Part shown: positions 1-9,100 of the stretch, piece by piece
Position numbering within the stretch: the stretch's first letter is position 1
How the letters are laid out: every line of letters begins with the position of its first letter
Origin: Williamsia muralis NBRC 105860
GTDB lineage: Bacteria > Actinomycetota > Actinomycetes > Mycobacteriales > Mycobacteriaceae
Reading direction: 5' to 3'
Assembly: GCF_001598915.1 (NCBI RefSeq)
Contig: NZ_BDAP01000004.1
Coordinates: 494,414-558,413 of the forward strand
Length of the DNA stretch: 64,000 nt
Program-made: the position numbers and the translations under genes
Notes under the pieces: generated by a model
What the model was told of the DNA's origin: nothing
Databases searched by the model: none
The model's input: the letters and a program-made list of their open reading frames with translations, nothing else

Positions 1-1321
1 CGATCACTGCCGCCAGCGCAGCAGCGAGCAGGGTGCGGCGGTTGCCGGAGGTGACCGAACCCATCCGCAGGATCACCACGGCGACCACTCCACCGACCAT
101 GATCAGCCAACCGAGCAGGCCGACGATGCCGGTCTCGGCGGCAAGCTGTGCGTACAGGTTGTGCGGGGCGTCGGTGGGATGCACCACCGCTGTTTCCACC
201 GTCCCCGCATATTCGGGCACCCGCGTGTAATAGGTGCCGGGTCCGAAGCCGTACATCGGGCGATCATCGAACATCGCCCACGCGATCTCCTGAGCAGCCT
301 TGCGTCCCAGGATCGACGGGTCGATCCCGTAATCGACGTCGGCGGCGAACACGTCGTTGACCAACGCCGACAACCTGTTGCCCACACCGGGGATCACCAG
401 CACGAGCGCGAGGAACGGTACCGCGACCAGGCTCCAGCGCCGGACGGCCGGGCCGCTCGCCACGATCCAGACCAGCACGCCGACGGCCGCGGCGAGGAAG
501 GTGCCTCGCGACTGCGTCAGGTACACGCCGATCAGGAGAGCGACTGCCGAACCACCCCACAGTGCCGTCGCGATGCGATCGTTGCGGCGGATCGACCGGG
601 TCAGCAGCGCGCACGCAAGAGGCATGCCCATCACGAGGTTTCGGCCCCAGAAGTTCGAGTCGGGAAGTGGCCCGCCGTACCGCAACGTGGTGGTGAGTTC
701 ACCGGAGGCCTCGGTGACCGTGGAGAAGCCGCCGAAGGACATGGTTCCGCTGAACACGACCTGATTGACCAAGGCGAGCAACGACAACACTGCGAGCGGA
801 AGAACGATGGCCGCGACCGTCACCCAGGGTCGTTCGCTCAGCTGCGCCAGCATCAGGACGATCAACAGGAACACGCAGTCGAGGAGGATGCGCCGGAAGG
901 TCCACATCGACTCCTGGTTGTCGACGCTGCCGAGGATCGCAATGGCCTGCGTCCCAAGGTAGATACACACCAGGCCGGCGAAATAGGCAGTCCAGCGGTT
1001 GATCTTCGCCCTGCACTCGGGCGAACGCAATGCAATACCGATGGTCAGTGCGCCGAGTGCAAGCGACGCAGGGAACACCGGCAATTGAGCGTGCAGTGCC
1101 ACGATCCCGGCGAGGTTGAGGACCTCGGACACCACGAGTATCAGCAGTGTCACGAGCGGCCGTCGCATCGCATAGACGGCGACGGCAACCGCGAACGGCG
1201 CCGCGGCGACCAGTAGTGGTTTAGGTCCGAGCAGCGCGATGGATCCCGCGATGGCCAGGCCGGTTCCGATCAGGAAGATGATGGGGTCGTTCTTGTCCAT
1301 CACCGGCCGGAGAGTGGTCAT
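1..1321 (-). CDS. O-antigen ligase/polymerase-like membrane protein (3' end outside window)
   Basis: This is an integral membrane protein of the O-antigen ligase (Wzy_C) superfamily, which joins or polymerises undecaprenyl-linked glycans on the outer face of the membrane. The minus strand reads continuously from an ATG at 1321 to the window edge, about 440 codons, with roughly ten hydrophobic segments. The middle part carries the typical loop with 'LPDSNFWGRNLVMG' and 'TQSRGTFLA', followed by 'YGFGPGTYYTRVPEY' and 'HPTDAPHNLYAQLAAETG', a pattern usual in this family (conserved His near the end of the large loop). The ATG overlaps the TGA of the Wzz-like gene by four bases (ATGA), so the two are probably translationally coupled. 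The end of the gene is missing. Ligase and polymerase cannot be told apart from sequence alone. Confidence 0.85.
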   Translation of the reverse strand, partial: MTTLRPVMDKNDPIIFLIGTGLAIAGSIALLGPKPLLVAAAPFAVAVAVYAMRRPLVTLLILVVSEVLNLAGIVALHAQLPVFPASLALGALTIGIALRSPECRAKINRWTAYFAGLVCIYLGTQAIAILGSVDNQESMWTFRRILLDCVFLLIVLMLAQLSERPWVTVAAIVLPLAVLSLLALVNQVVFSGTMSFGGFSTVTEASGELTTTLRYGGPLPDSNFWGRNLVMGMPLACALLTRSIRRNDRIATALWGGSAVALLIGVYLTQSRGTFLAAAVGVLVWIVASGPAVRRWSLVAVPFLALVLVIPGVGNRLSALVNDVFAADVDYGIDPSILGRKAAQEIAWAMFDDRPMYGFGPGTYYTRVPEYAGTVETAVVHPTDAPHNLYAQLAAETGIVGLLGWLIMVGGVVAVVILRMGSVTSGNRRTLLAAALAAVI

Positions 1322-2085
1322 CCAGCCTGTCCCGGCGTGGGTCGATAGGCCGCGTACTCGTTGCCTGGTTCATCGCGGCGGTCCACAGGCGGCGTGCTGC
1401 CGTCCGTGCGGGACTGCACTTCCGACGGCTCGGGACGCTGGTCAGAACGTCCATCGATGTCGCCACCGGATCCGGGCCGGCCGGAGCCATGCCGAGCACG
1501 CGGGTCGCGCCTGGTCCGCGCGATCAGCAGTCCTACCCCGAGGCCAAGCACGAGTCCGGCGATCGACGCCGCCGGGATCAGTTGCGCCTTCGAGATACCG
1601 GTCGACGTCGCAGTACCGCCGGGTGCAGAGATTTCTTTCAGGACAAAGGGACCGGAAATGCTGGCCGCGTCCGCGGAAGCCACCTCGAGAACCTTCTCCA
1701 GCCCCTTCTCGGCGGCCTCACCGGATTTCGCGGTCATGGTGGCCTCGATCAAGGTGGTGTCCGCGACCGCACCCGCGGTGAGGGTCAGTTCGGACGCGGG
1801 CACACCGGCGGACTGCGCGGCCTGTTCGAGCCATCGCCGATCGGCCAACACGATCGCGGCGGTACGGGTGACCTGTCCACGGCTGAGAATTTCCCAGTAG
1901 TACGACGACTCGGCGGGCGGGACTCCCGGCGCCGGCATCATCACAACGGTCGCCTTTGCTTCGTACGAGGGTGTCGCGGCTGCCGAATACACCAGCGCTG
2001 CAGCGAGTCCGAGTATCAATCCGACCACGGCGCACAGGGCCGCGATTCCACGGCCGGGCGCTCGCAGGAATGCAATCATCTTCAT
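1318..2085 (-). CDS. Wzz/chain-length-determinant-like membrane protein
   Basis: A 255-residue protein with a membrane helix near the N terminus (about residues 15-37), a periplasm-side domain beginning 'SYEAKATVVMMPAPG', and a second helix near residues 168-190 ('LIPAASIAGLVLGLGVGLLIA'-like). It ends in a hydrophilic, proline-rich tail. This two-helix topology is that of polysaccharide co-polymerases (Wzz family), which set glycan chain length. There is no kinase domain, unlike the larger Wzc-like protein at 30637-32157. The start lies two bases after the stop of the flippase gene and the stop overlaps the ligase-like gene start, so flippase, Wzz and ligase form one operon. The tail is unusually long for a plain Wzz. 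Confidence 0.75.
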   Translation of the reverse strand: MKMIAFLRAPGRGIAALCAVVGLILGLAAALVYSAAATPSYEAKATVVMMPAPGVPPAESSYYWEILSRGQVTRTAAIVLADRRWLEQAAQSAGVPASELTLTAGAVADTTLIEATMTAKSGEAAEKGLEKVLEVASADAASISGPFVLKEISAPGGTATSTGISKAQLIPAASIAGLVLGLGVGLLIARTRRDPRARHGSGRPGSGGDIDGRSDQRPEPSEVQSRTDGSTPPVDRRDEPGNEYAAYRPTPGQAG

Positions 2086-2087
2086 CC

Positions 2088-3854
2088 TTAATTCCTCGAC
2101 ACGACGCGGTGCCGACCTTGAGAGCCGGACACACCACGGTGCGGCTCATTTGCATTAGACACGACCAGCGCGCGCGCTGTGGCGGGTCCGGTACGGCGAT
2201 GCCGGCCCGGGGCCACGTTGTTTTCGCTACGCCGCGGTCGTGTACCCGCCGGGGCACGGTGTCGGCCCGGCGTTGTCATGGTGGGATTCTTGCCCATCGT
2301 CTTCATCACGATGCCGTACCCCGACGCGAACAGCAGCGGCGCCGTGAATCGCAACGCCACCACATAGATCAGCAGACCGGCCAAGGCGAGCAGCACCAAC
2401 ACCAGCGGCGCCGGCAGTGTGCGGATCATCCGGTGCAGACCGATAAGGGCCACGCCCATCACCACCGCGGCGGCCACCGGCCGGATGATCGAAGGCACGA
2501 GCTGGTTCCAGGACAGGGACAGAACCCGGCGGACCACGATCATCCGAACAACGAAGTGGCCCAACTCGACACTGAGCAACGCCACCGCGACCAGTACCGC
2601 GCTGTGGCCGGCAGCCCACCAGATCGGGACGATCAGCGCCGCGAACTTGCCGGCATTGATAGAGGTGAGAATGCCCGGTCGGCCGATCGCCTTGTAGACA
2701 TCACCCGAATGGAACGACGCCGAGTACACCACCGCGTAGATCGCCAGCACCGACAACATCGGATCCGCGGCCTCGTACTGCGAGCCGTACATGGTCGCGA
2801 TGAGGGCGTCCGAACTGACCGCGAGGCCGATTCCGATCGGCGCCGTCAAAGCCACCACCACACCGAGGGTCTGGACATAGTGGCTGCCCAGCGACTTGAG
2901 GTCGTGTTGCAGCCGCGACAACGAACTGAACAGGACATCGCTGATGACGCCACAGAGACTGAGCACCACCAGTTCGGGTATCCGGTACGCCAGCGTGTAG
3001 AGGCCCAGTTCGGCGTCACCCTGACGGCTGCCGATGGCGAGGTAGTCGACGTTGTAGATGCCGAAGGCGAGGAGGGTGACCGCGGTGACCGGTAGCCCGA
3101 ACTTCAACAGCGACTTGGCCTCGGGTCCGTCGAAGCCGAAACGCAGGGTCGATCCGGCCACCTTCCAATACAGCAACATGGTCACCGTGACGCCGGCCAG
3201 CTGTCCCCAGATGAGGCTCCACACGCCGTATCCCGCAACCGCGAGCCCGATGGTCAAGATCGTCTTGAGCAGCGCTCCGATGAACTCGGGGAAGATGCGG
3301 CCGCGAAAATCTATGTTGCGGCGCAGATATGCGGTCGGCACCACGCTCAACGCCGAGATCGTGAGACCGATGGCCAGCACCTGGATGAGGGGTTCGAGGT
3401 CCGGATGGCCGACCAATTCGGAGGTCAGCCCCGCGGTACCGGCCAGAACGGCGCCGATCAGCACACCGAAGACAACCGACAGTGTCAGGCCGGTCGGGGC
3501 GATCTGGTCCCACCTGCGACGGCTCTGCACCAGGGAAGCGCCGACCCCGAGATCTTTGACGAAGTCGAACAGATTCACCACGAGGAGAGCGAAAGCGAAG
3601 AGGCCGAACTCGGCGGGATCGAGCAGACGCGCGAGCACGATTGTCATCACGAGCGTGGAACTCTTGCTCAGCGCGAAAACGAGGTAGTTCCAGGCGGCTT
3701 GACGACCGGTGGCCGGCACGGACGTGTCCACACGCTCGAGGACGTCGGTCTGGGCATCCCACATCGCCGTCGGGAGGGGCGGGAAAACAGGCAGGGTTAT
3801 CGCGTTGGCGTTCTCATGATCGAGTTGATCAATCGGGCGAGGTGAGCCATGCAT
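2088..3854 (-). CDS. Wzx-like lipid-linked oligosaccharide flippase
   Basis: A 588-residue polytopic protein of the MOP superfamily (polysaccharide synthesis/RfbX type), which flips undecaprenyl-linked repeat units across the membrane. Recognisable parts are an N-terminal region 'VLARLLDPAEFGLFAFAL', typical of the first helices of these flippases, then about 12-14 hydrophobic segments, and an arginine-rich, soluble C-terminal tail of about 70 residues. The first ~45 residues before 'RQAAWNYLVFALSKSS' are not typical. An internal start (for example the ATG at 3764) is possible, and no clear ribosome binding site settles it. It is the first gene of a three-gene minus-strand operon, divergent from the glycosyltransferase at 4186. 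Confidence 0.85.
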   Translation of the reverse strand: MHGSPRPIDQLDHENANAITLPVFPPLPTAMWDAQTDVLERVDTSVPATGRQAAWNYLVFALSKSSTLVMTIVLARLLDPAEFGLFAFALLVVNLFDFVKDLGVGASLVQSRRRWDQIAPTGLTLSVVFGVLIGAVLAGTAGLTSELVGHPDLEPLIQVLAIGLTISALSVVPTAYLRRNIDFRGRIFPEFIGALLKTILTIGLAVAGYGVWSLIWGQLAGVTVTMLLYWKVAGSTLRFGFDGPEAKSLLKFGLPVTAVTLLAFGIYNVDYLAIGSRQGDAELGLYTLAYRIPELVVLSLCGVISDVLFSSLSRLQHDLKSLGSHYVQTLGVVVALTAPIGIGLAVSSDALIATMYGSQYEAADPMLSVLAIYAVVYSASFHSGDVYKAIGRPGILTSINAGKFAALIVPIWWAAGHSAVLVAVALLSVELGHFVVRMIVVRRVLSLSWNQLVPSIIRPVAAAVVMGVALIGLHRMIRTLPAPLVLVLLALAGLLIYVVALRFTAPLLFASGYGIVMKTMGKNPTMTTPGRHRAPAGTRPRRSENNVAPGRHRRTGPATARALVVSNANEPHRGVSGSQGRHRVVSRN

Positions 3855-4185
3855 GATGCGGCTGTCTCAATCCTCTCCCCACCACCGATTCCTACAATCG
3901 CGGGAGTCGCACCTGCCTGCCCCGGAATGCCGGGCTGACTCGATGGTAGTCGCTGCCGGCCGCAATCGGCGGGAGCACCGTGCACGACTCAGCCGATTTC
4001 AACCACCTCAAAACCGGCCGCTGAGCGGGATTTTCGCCCGGCCGGGCAACGTCCACACCGTGACGCGTTGTCCGCACCAGACCGCTACGCTCGCATACAG
4101 GCCAGGCTCGGACACTTCATCGGCGACTCGGCAAACGCCGCCCGATCGTCCGAGTACCCGGTTGTTTCCCTGCGACGGAGGTCAG
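3855..4185. other. Divergent intergenic region
   Basis: This 331-base gap separates the divergently oriented flippase and glycosyltransferase genes, so it must hold promoters for both. An open frame continues through it in phase with the glycosyltransferase, but its translation is not conserved-looking. A good Shine-Dalgarno (GGAGG at 4177-4181) sits just before the ATG at 4186. No convincing -10/-35 pair or operator was recognised. Confidence 0.5.
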
Positions 4186-5451
4186 ATGCCGAAAACGGTT
4201 GCACTTGTCAGCGCGGTGCATCCCTATCCGGTCGATGCAGGTAAGAAGGTGGTTCTGGCCGGGATCATCGACTATTACCGCGATCGTCTAGGTGCAGAGA
4301 ACGTCCACTACGTCTTGATCGGCGACGGCGTCGGACCCCAGGACTTCCCGGTGCGGCTGCATCCACTTTCCAAACCGGCAACTGCCGCGGCACTGGGAAA
4401 TGTTCTGACCCGTGTTACCACCGGCCGTTCGAGCCTGCAGGAAGCACTGCTCCGATCAGCTTCGGTCGCAGTCGAAATCGATCGCACATTGCAAAAACTA
4501 GATGCCGAAGTAGAGATCTTTGACACAGTCCGCCTGGCCCAATATGCAGGCAGCGAGCGCACGCGACGACAGATCTGCTACCTCGACGACCTCTTCTCCG
4601 AGCGGTACCGGGCGATGCTCGACGCCGCGAGACGGTATCCGGATGTCCGGATCAGTCCGCTCGGTAACTTCGCCGCCCACGTACCGCGCGCGTTGCGTCC
4701 ACTTGCCGACGAGAGGCACACGCAGCGCGGTTTGATGCGTGCCGAACGCAGACTGGTGCGAAAGAGCGAGGACCGAGCGGCACGCTTGTTCCCGCGCAGC
4801 CTCCTGGTCAATCAGCGCGAGGCAGAACACCTCATCCGGCGAGCCGGTGTCGACGAGATGAAGGTGCAATCCATTCCGCCGTTGATCGCCGAGCCGGGAA
4901 CACACCGTCGCGAATACGGTGGCGCACCGGAGTTCATCTTTCTCGGGCTGCTCTCGCTCCCACACAACGACGACGGGCTGCGTTCTTTTCTGACGTCCGT
5001 ATGGCCGTTGGTGCTCGCACGGGTCCCCGGGGCGAGGCTGCGGGTACTGGGTCGAGAGCCGTCCAGGGAACTGCGTGAAGCGGCGGAACGATTCTCGCAA
5101 AGCGTCTCGCTAGAAGGCTTTGTCCCCGATCTCGGCGAACTCTTCGGACGGGCTGCCGCCACCGTCAATCCGCTGAGGTTCGGTTCGGGTATCAAGCTGA
5201 AGGTGATCGAGGCGCTCGGGCGGGGGGTACCTGTTGTTTCGACCGAACTTGGGGCCGAGGGAATTACGAGTGGAGCTTCCCACGGTGTCCTCCTCGCCGA
5301 CGAGCCCGCGGAATTCGCCGACGTGATGGTGGGCCTCACCTCCACCCGATACAACAACGAGGTGTCCCAGGCCGCCCGAGCCCATTTCGAATCGACCTAT
5401 TCGCGTGACGCCGTATTTCGGCGCTATGACGCGGCATTCGATCTGAGCTGA
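4186..5451 (+). CDS. GT4-family glycosyltransferase
   Basis: A 421-residue glycosyltransferase of the GT-B fold, probably adding a sugar to the lipid-linked repeat unit of the exopolysaccharide. The N-terminal half starts 'MPKTVALVSAVHPYPVDAGK', a usual nucleotide-binding start for this class. The C-terminal half contains 'PRFGSGIKLKVIEALGRGVPVV'-like residues: the 'PLRFGSGIKLKVIEAL' stretch is the conserved donor-binding E-x7-E-like region of family 4. The start at 4186 has GGAGG five bases upstream. A longer in-frame version would begin at 3853 but without any such site. It is followed 100 bases later by the priming transferase gene. The sugar donor cannot be predicted. Confidence 0.85.
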   Translation: MPKTVALVSAVHPYPVDAGKKVVLAGIIDYYRDRLGAENVHYVLIGDGVGPQDFPVRLHPLSKPATAAALGNVLTRVTTGRSSLQEALLRSASVAVEIDRTLQKLDAEVEIFDTVRLAQYAGSERTRRQICYLDDLFSERYRAMLDAARRYPDVRISPLGNFAAHVPRALRPLADERHTQRGLMRAERRLVRKSEDRAARLFPRSLLVNQREAEHLIRRAGVDEMKVQSIPPLIAEPGTHRREYGGAPEFIFLGLLSLPHNDDGLRSFLTSVWPLVLARVPGARLRVLGREPSRELREAAERFSQSVSLEGFVPDLGELFGRAAATVNPLRFGSGIKLKVIEALGRGVPVVSTELGAEGITSGASHGVLLADEPAEFADVMVGLTSTRYNNEVSQAARAHFESTYSRDAVFRRYDAAFDLS

Positions 5452-5551
5452 ATCAGCAACTGTGCTGGTCGGCGTATAGCATCCTGGAAGAGGGACGCGG
5501 TCCGCCGCTATCGATCGTCAAACGTGCAGTGCAACGAGACCAAGTGAGGCC

Positions 5552-6955
5552 ATGTCGCCGCAGAAGACGCCGCGTCCGCAGATCCAGAGGGGTGAATTGA
5601 CAGCCGAGTTGCCACGACGCCGCTATCGGTTCAAACCTCGGCAGCGGATCGACGTCAGTCTGGTCATGCTCGACGTGGTCGCAATCGTGATCACGGATCT
5701 TCTGTTGGTGCGCCCCATCTCGTCCACACTCATAGATGCCGCCATCTTTGTGGTGGTTCTCGAATTGGCAGGCAAGTATCGCCCCCGCTTCAACCTGTCC
5801 TCGCTGAGTGAGGCGCCCGGGCTCGTGGCCGCCTGCATCATCGCGGCTTTCAGTTCGGCGGTCGTGTTCGAGCGCGACACGCATGTCGGCGAATTGTTCG
5901 TCCACGCCGTTGCAATGGTCGGCGTACTTCTCGTCGTCCGGCTGTTCTACTTCGCGGTTCAGCGCAGACGACGGCGGCGCAACGCCCATGCGCGCAGTCG
6001 CACCGTCATCATCGGCGGGGGCATCGTCGCGTCCAAGATCTTGGAAAGTGTGGTCGACTACCCCGAGCTCGGTGTCGAACCGATCGCGATCATCGGCAGT
6101 GACCCGATGGCGGGACCGACAACCTTTGGGGTTCCCGTTGTCTCGGACATCCCCATTCGCACATTTGTCGAGCAGCACCAGATCGAGACGGTCATCGTCG
6201 CATTTCGCAACGCCCCCGATTCCTCGCTGGTGTCCCCGCTTCGTGAATGCGACGGGTTGGATTGCGAGATCTTCATCGTTCCGCGACTGTTCGAGTTCGT
6301 GCATCTCAGTACGGATATGGACCGAATTCACACGATTCCGCTGACCTGCGTTCGCCGCAACATGGCGCGCACATGGTACTGGCCTCTCAAGCGGGTCTTC
6401 GATGTGGCGGTGTCCGCATCGGCCCTGTTGCTGCTGAGCCCGTTGCTCGTTGTCACCGCGCTGGCCGTGAAGGCCTCCGACCGGCACGCGCCCATCGTGT
6501 TTCGCCAGCACCGCATCGGCCGCAACGGCGCTCAGTTCACGCTGTACAAGTTCCGGTCGATGCGGCCGGCGCCACCGGCCGACTCGGACACCAGCTGGAA
6601 CGCTCAGCGTTCGTCACGGGTGAGCACAGTCGGAAAGATCATCCGCAAGACGTCGATCGACGAGCTCCCGCAGCTGTGGAACGTCGTCAAGGGAGACATG
6701 TCCCTGGTCGGTCCACGACCCGAGCGGCCACACTTCGTGCAACAGTTCGAGGACTCGGTGCCGTCGTACCGGGACCGCCATCGCATGAAGGCCGGGTTGA
6801 CCGGCTGGGCCGCCATCCACGGCCTGCGTGGCGATACGAGCATCGACGACAGGGCGATGTACGACAACTTCTACATCGAGAACTGGTCGGTGTGGCTGGA
6901 CATCCGGATACTCATCCTGACTGTTGGGGCGGTGATCCGTGGAACCGGATCGTGA
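5552..6955 (+). CDS. Polyprenyl glycosylphosphotransferase (priming sugar transferase)
   Basis: A 467-residue membrane enzyme that starts polysaccharide synthesis by transferring a hexose-1-phosphate to undecaprenyl phosphate. The N-terminal half has several hydrophobic segments and a CoA-binding-like Rossmann region ('RTVIIGGGIVASKILE', around residue 150). The C-terminal 200 residues are the bacterial sugar transferase domain (PF02397), with one membrane segment ('FDVAVSASALLLLSPLL'), 'FRQHRIGRNG', 'YKFRSM', 'TSIDELPQLWNVVKGDMS' and 'LVGPRPERP'. The length fits the WcaJ/CpsE class. A second enzyme of the same class lies at 43598-45103, so the region has two initiating transferases. Confidence 0.92.
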   Translation: MSPQKTPRPQIQRGELTAELPRRRYRFKPRQRIDVSLVMLDVVAIVITDLLLVRPISSTLIDAAIFVVVLELAGKYRPRFNLSSLSEAPGLVAACIIAAFSSAVVFERDTHVGELFVHAVAMVGVLLVVRLFYFAVQRRRRRRNAHARSRTVIIGGGIVASKILESVVDYPELGVEPIAIIGSDPMAGPTTFGVPVVSDIPIRTFVEQHQIETVIVAFRNAPDSSLVSPLRECDGLDCEIFIVPRLFEFVHLSTDMDRIHTIPLTCVRRNMARTWYWPLKRVFDVAVSASALLLLSPLLVVTALAVKASDRHAPIVFRQHRIGRNGAQFTLYKFRSMRPAPPADSDTSWNAQRSSRVSTVGKIIRKTSIDELPQLWNVVKGDMSLVGPRPERPHFVQQFEDSVPSYRDRHRMKAGLTGWAAIHGLRGDTSIDDRAMYDNFYIENWSVWLDIRILILTVGAVIRGTGS

Positions 6956-6964
6956 ACGGGGGCA

Positions 6965-7429
6965 ATGGGCATGACCACTTTTCAGAGCGTCGATCTCGAC
7001 GGAGTTGTCCTCGCGGACGCACCGATCGATCCCGATTGGATCATCGACGGTGCGCCCGTAGCGCAATCGAGCGAATGGGTGACATCGTCTGACGGCCTCA
7101 CCACCATGGCGGTATGGAGTTGCACCGCAGGCACGTTTCGGTGGACGTTCGGGTGCGATGAACTGGTGCACATCATCGAGGGCGAGGTGATCGTGACCGG
7201 CGCGGACGGTGACCGGGTCCGACTCGGCCCCAACAGCGCCGCCCTGTTCCCCGCCGGTTCTCAGACCACGTGGGAAGTGCCGGTTTTCGTCCGCAAGCAC
7301 GCAATTCTGCGAACACCGGTGCCGGCGCCGGTCCGAACGGTCTGGCGGGCACTCTCGGCGACGAAGCGCCTCGTGACCGGTAAAGGTATCCGCGAACGCC
7401 CCGCGGGGAACGAATTACTGTCGCGCTGA
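6965..7429 (+). CDS. Cupin-domain protein
   Basis: A 154-residue soluble protein with a single beta-barrel domain of the cupin_3 (DUF861) type. The signs are 'WSCTAGTFRWTFGCDELVHIIEGEVIVTG' (two pieces: 'GTFRWTFGCDELVHIIEGEV', then 'PAGSQTTWEVP' for the second motif). Family members bind small ligands and some act on ureidoglycine, but the function here is unknown. It starts ten bases after the stop of the priming transferase and so is probably co-transcribed with the polysaccharide genes. The histidine pattern is reduced (one His in motif 1, none clear in motif 2), which makes metal-dependent catalysis doubtful. Confidence 0.7.
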   Translation: MGMTTFQSVDLDGVVLADAPIDPDWIIDGAPVAQSSEWVTSSDGLTTMAVWSCTAGTFRWTFGCDELVHIIEGEVIVTGADGDRVRLGPNSAALFPAGSQTTWEVPVFVRKHAILRTPVPAPVRTVWRALSATKRLVTGKGIRERPAGNELLSR

Positions 7430-7439
7430 ACCGATCAGC

Positions 7440-8411
7440 TCAGGCCTTCGAAAGCTGCAAGCGCTGAGAAGAGTCGCGCCCGTGGACAACGCTGTGGCCG
7501 CCACCCGCCGACTTCGCTTCGTACATCGCGGTGTCTGCTGCGCGAATCACTTCTTCGGCACTGCGCATGTCACTCGGGGTGACCTCCACGATGCCGACGC
7601 TCGCGCGGATACGAAGGAGGCGACCCTGGATGATCACAGGTTCCACAAGCGAGTCGTGAACACGCTTCGACAGCACAGCGATTCTGTCCGCTCCGGAGAT
7701 ACCTGACAGGACGGCAACAAACTCGTCACCGCCGAATCGTCCGACTATGCCGTATTCGTTCAGGATCCCGCGCAGGCGGTTTGCCGCAGTCACCAGTGCA
7801 ACGTCGCCGCCGCCGTGACCCAGCGAATCGTTCACCTGTTTGAGGCTGTCGAGATCGATGAACATCACGACTGTCGACTCGGCCGGTTCGCACCGCTGGG
7901 AGTTCGCGACCACTTCGTTCAGTCGGCGCATCACGCATGCACGGTTCGGCAGCTCGGTCATCATGTCGTGGTCGGCCGCGTATTGGAGCATCGCGCGGCC
8001 CACGTGCTGTGCGGTGACGTCTGTGAACGACGCAGCGATCGCCGAGTTGGCCGGGTCGGCCGGGTTCACCAGGCCCACATTGCACGTCACCCACACCCGC
8101 TGACCGTCGGTGCGGTCGAAGCCGACGACCATGCCGGCTACCGCACGCCCGGTGCGCGCAACGATTTTGTCCGGGTGATCTTCGGGCGCGAGCTCGCGGC
8201 CATCGGCGTCGATGAGAGGGAAATGATCGTTTGCGTTTCCAGGGCTTCCGTCGCTGCGGATATCGAGTTCGAATATGCGCCTCGCGCTCGCATTCGCGGC
8301 CTGCAATTCTCCCTGTGCGGAGATGACAAGCACTCCGGTGCCCAGAGAGTCCACAACCGATGTGAAATCAACGGTGAGTGAATCACCGTCATTTCTCTTG
8401 GCCTCGAACAT
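7440..8411 (-). CDS. PAS-GGDEF diguanylate cyclase
   Basis: A 323-residue signalling protein predicted to make cyclic di-GMP from GTP. Residues ~15-140 form a PAS-like sensor ('VVDSLGTGVLVISAQGELQ', 'GFDRTDGQRVWVTCN', 'SFTDVTAQ'). The C-terminal part is a GGDEF domain with 'DHDMMTELPNRA', 'VVMFIDLDSLKQVNDSLGH' and an intact 'GRFGGDEF' active-site loop. The residues before the loop (LNEYGIV) lack an RxxD inhibitory site, so product feedback is not expected. The start at 8411 was chosen over the GTG/ATG 36 bases upstream because GGAGG precedes it with normal spacing. It converges with the cupin gene. Its place between two polysaccharide clusters suggests, but does not show, control of surface polymer synthesis. 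Confidence 0.9.
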   Translation of the reverse strand: MFEAKRNDGDSLTVDFTSVVDSLGTGVLVISAQGELQAANASARRIFELDIRSDGSPGNANDHFPLIDADGRELAPEDHPDKIVARTGRAVAGMVVGFDRTDGQRVWVTCNVGLVNPADPANSAIAASFTDVTAQHVGRAMLQYAADHDMMTELPNRACVMRRLNEVVANSQRCEPAESTVVMFIDLDSLKQVNDSLGHGGGDVALVTAANRLRGILNEYGIVGRFGGDEFVAVLSGISGADRIAVLSKRVHDSLVEPVIIQGRLLRIRASVGIVEVTPSDMRSAEEVIRAADTAMYEAKSAGGGHSVVHGRDSSQRLQLSKA

Positions 8412-8883
8412 CCCGCCTCCACGCTGTAGTGAGCGCCTGTTATGCAACAGAAGCGAGCATGCGGTTCATTGGACCGCGGCGCAAGGCGACGACCTGGGAC
8501 ATTGCACATATCAAAGATGATCTTAACGTTCAGATTGGAGCGGGAAGTGCCCGGTTTGAGCTCCATTCCTACCCCGCAGTAACCTGCTTCACTCATTTCC
8601 CGAGCCAGATGGGGAATACCTCACTGCCGAGACAAGGGCCTTGTGATCAAACTCACATTGGCAAGGGTGAGCAATCCGCGATAGCAAAGGTCGCCGTCCC
8701 ACATACCGGGAAATTATGGACTCTCTGAGGCCGCGAGATTTCTTTGACACCTGCCCAATGTTGGTGCCACAGCATTGGTCTCGCCAAACTTGCGAGAACC
8801 GGGGACGGGCGGAATTCTGGGCGCGAGCCAGACGATCGTCACGGCGCCCGGTGTGCAGACGGCACGCCCGAAACGACCGGCCG
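8412..8883. other. Non-coding stretch upstream of the GGDEF gene
   Basis: These 472 bases hold the upstream region of the GGDEF gene. Several open frames cross it on both strands but have no ribosome binding sites, no domain-like composition and inconsistent codon use. No terminator or operator was recognised. Confidence 0.5.
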
Positions 8884-9042
8884 TCAGGACGCCCAGGGGT
8901 GCGAGTAGGTGCTGTGTGATCGGGAAGCGTGGATGTCCGCCCGCTGTTCACGGAGTCGGACGGCGCCGCCGAATATGAACGCAAGCACCACTGCGACGAT
9001 CAGCCACACCAGCACGGCGAGGGTTATCCAGAATGCGATCAT
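8884..9042 (-). CDS. Small single-pass membrane protein (52 aa)
   Basis: A 52-codon frame beginning ATG at 9042 encodes a strongly hydrophobic segment (residues 2-26, 'IAFWITLAVLVWLIVAVVLA') followed by a charged C-terminal tail with Arg, Glu and His. That is the composition of a real single-pass membrane protein, not of random high-GC sequence. It lies 58 bases downstream of the DrrB-like permease on the same strand and could be the last gene of that operon. No clear Shine-Dalgarno was seen. Function is unknown. Confidence 0.5.
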   Translation of the reverse strand: MIAFWITLAVLVWLIVAVVLAFIFGGAVRLREQRADIHASRSHSTYSHPWAS

Positions 9043-9100
9043 TCAGCCAGTGTGAAGACAAAGGCTGAGAAAACGCGTAAATAAAGGTCAACCTTGCGGC

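Noticed and set aside
161..1216. Long plus-strand open frame (351 codons)
   Set aside because: It is antisense to the ligase-like membrane protein, is rich in Arg/His/Gln/Asp and shows no domain; the minus-strand reading has clear membrane helices and family motifs.
1956..3095. Plus-strand frame of 379 codons
   Set aside because: Antisense to the flippase; composition (Arg, Gln, His) is typical of the opposite frame of a high-GC membrane-protein gene.
3953..4080. Possible regulatory RNA in the divergent region
   Set aside because: No stable conserved fold or known riboswitch core could be recognised by eye.
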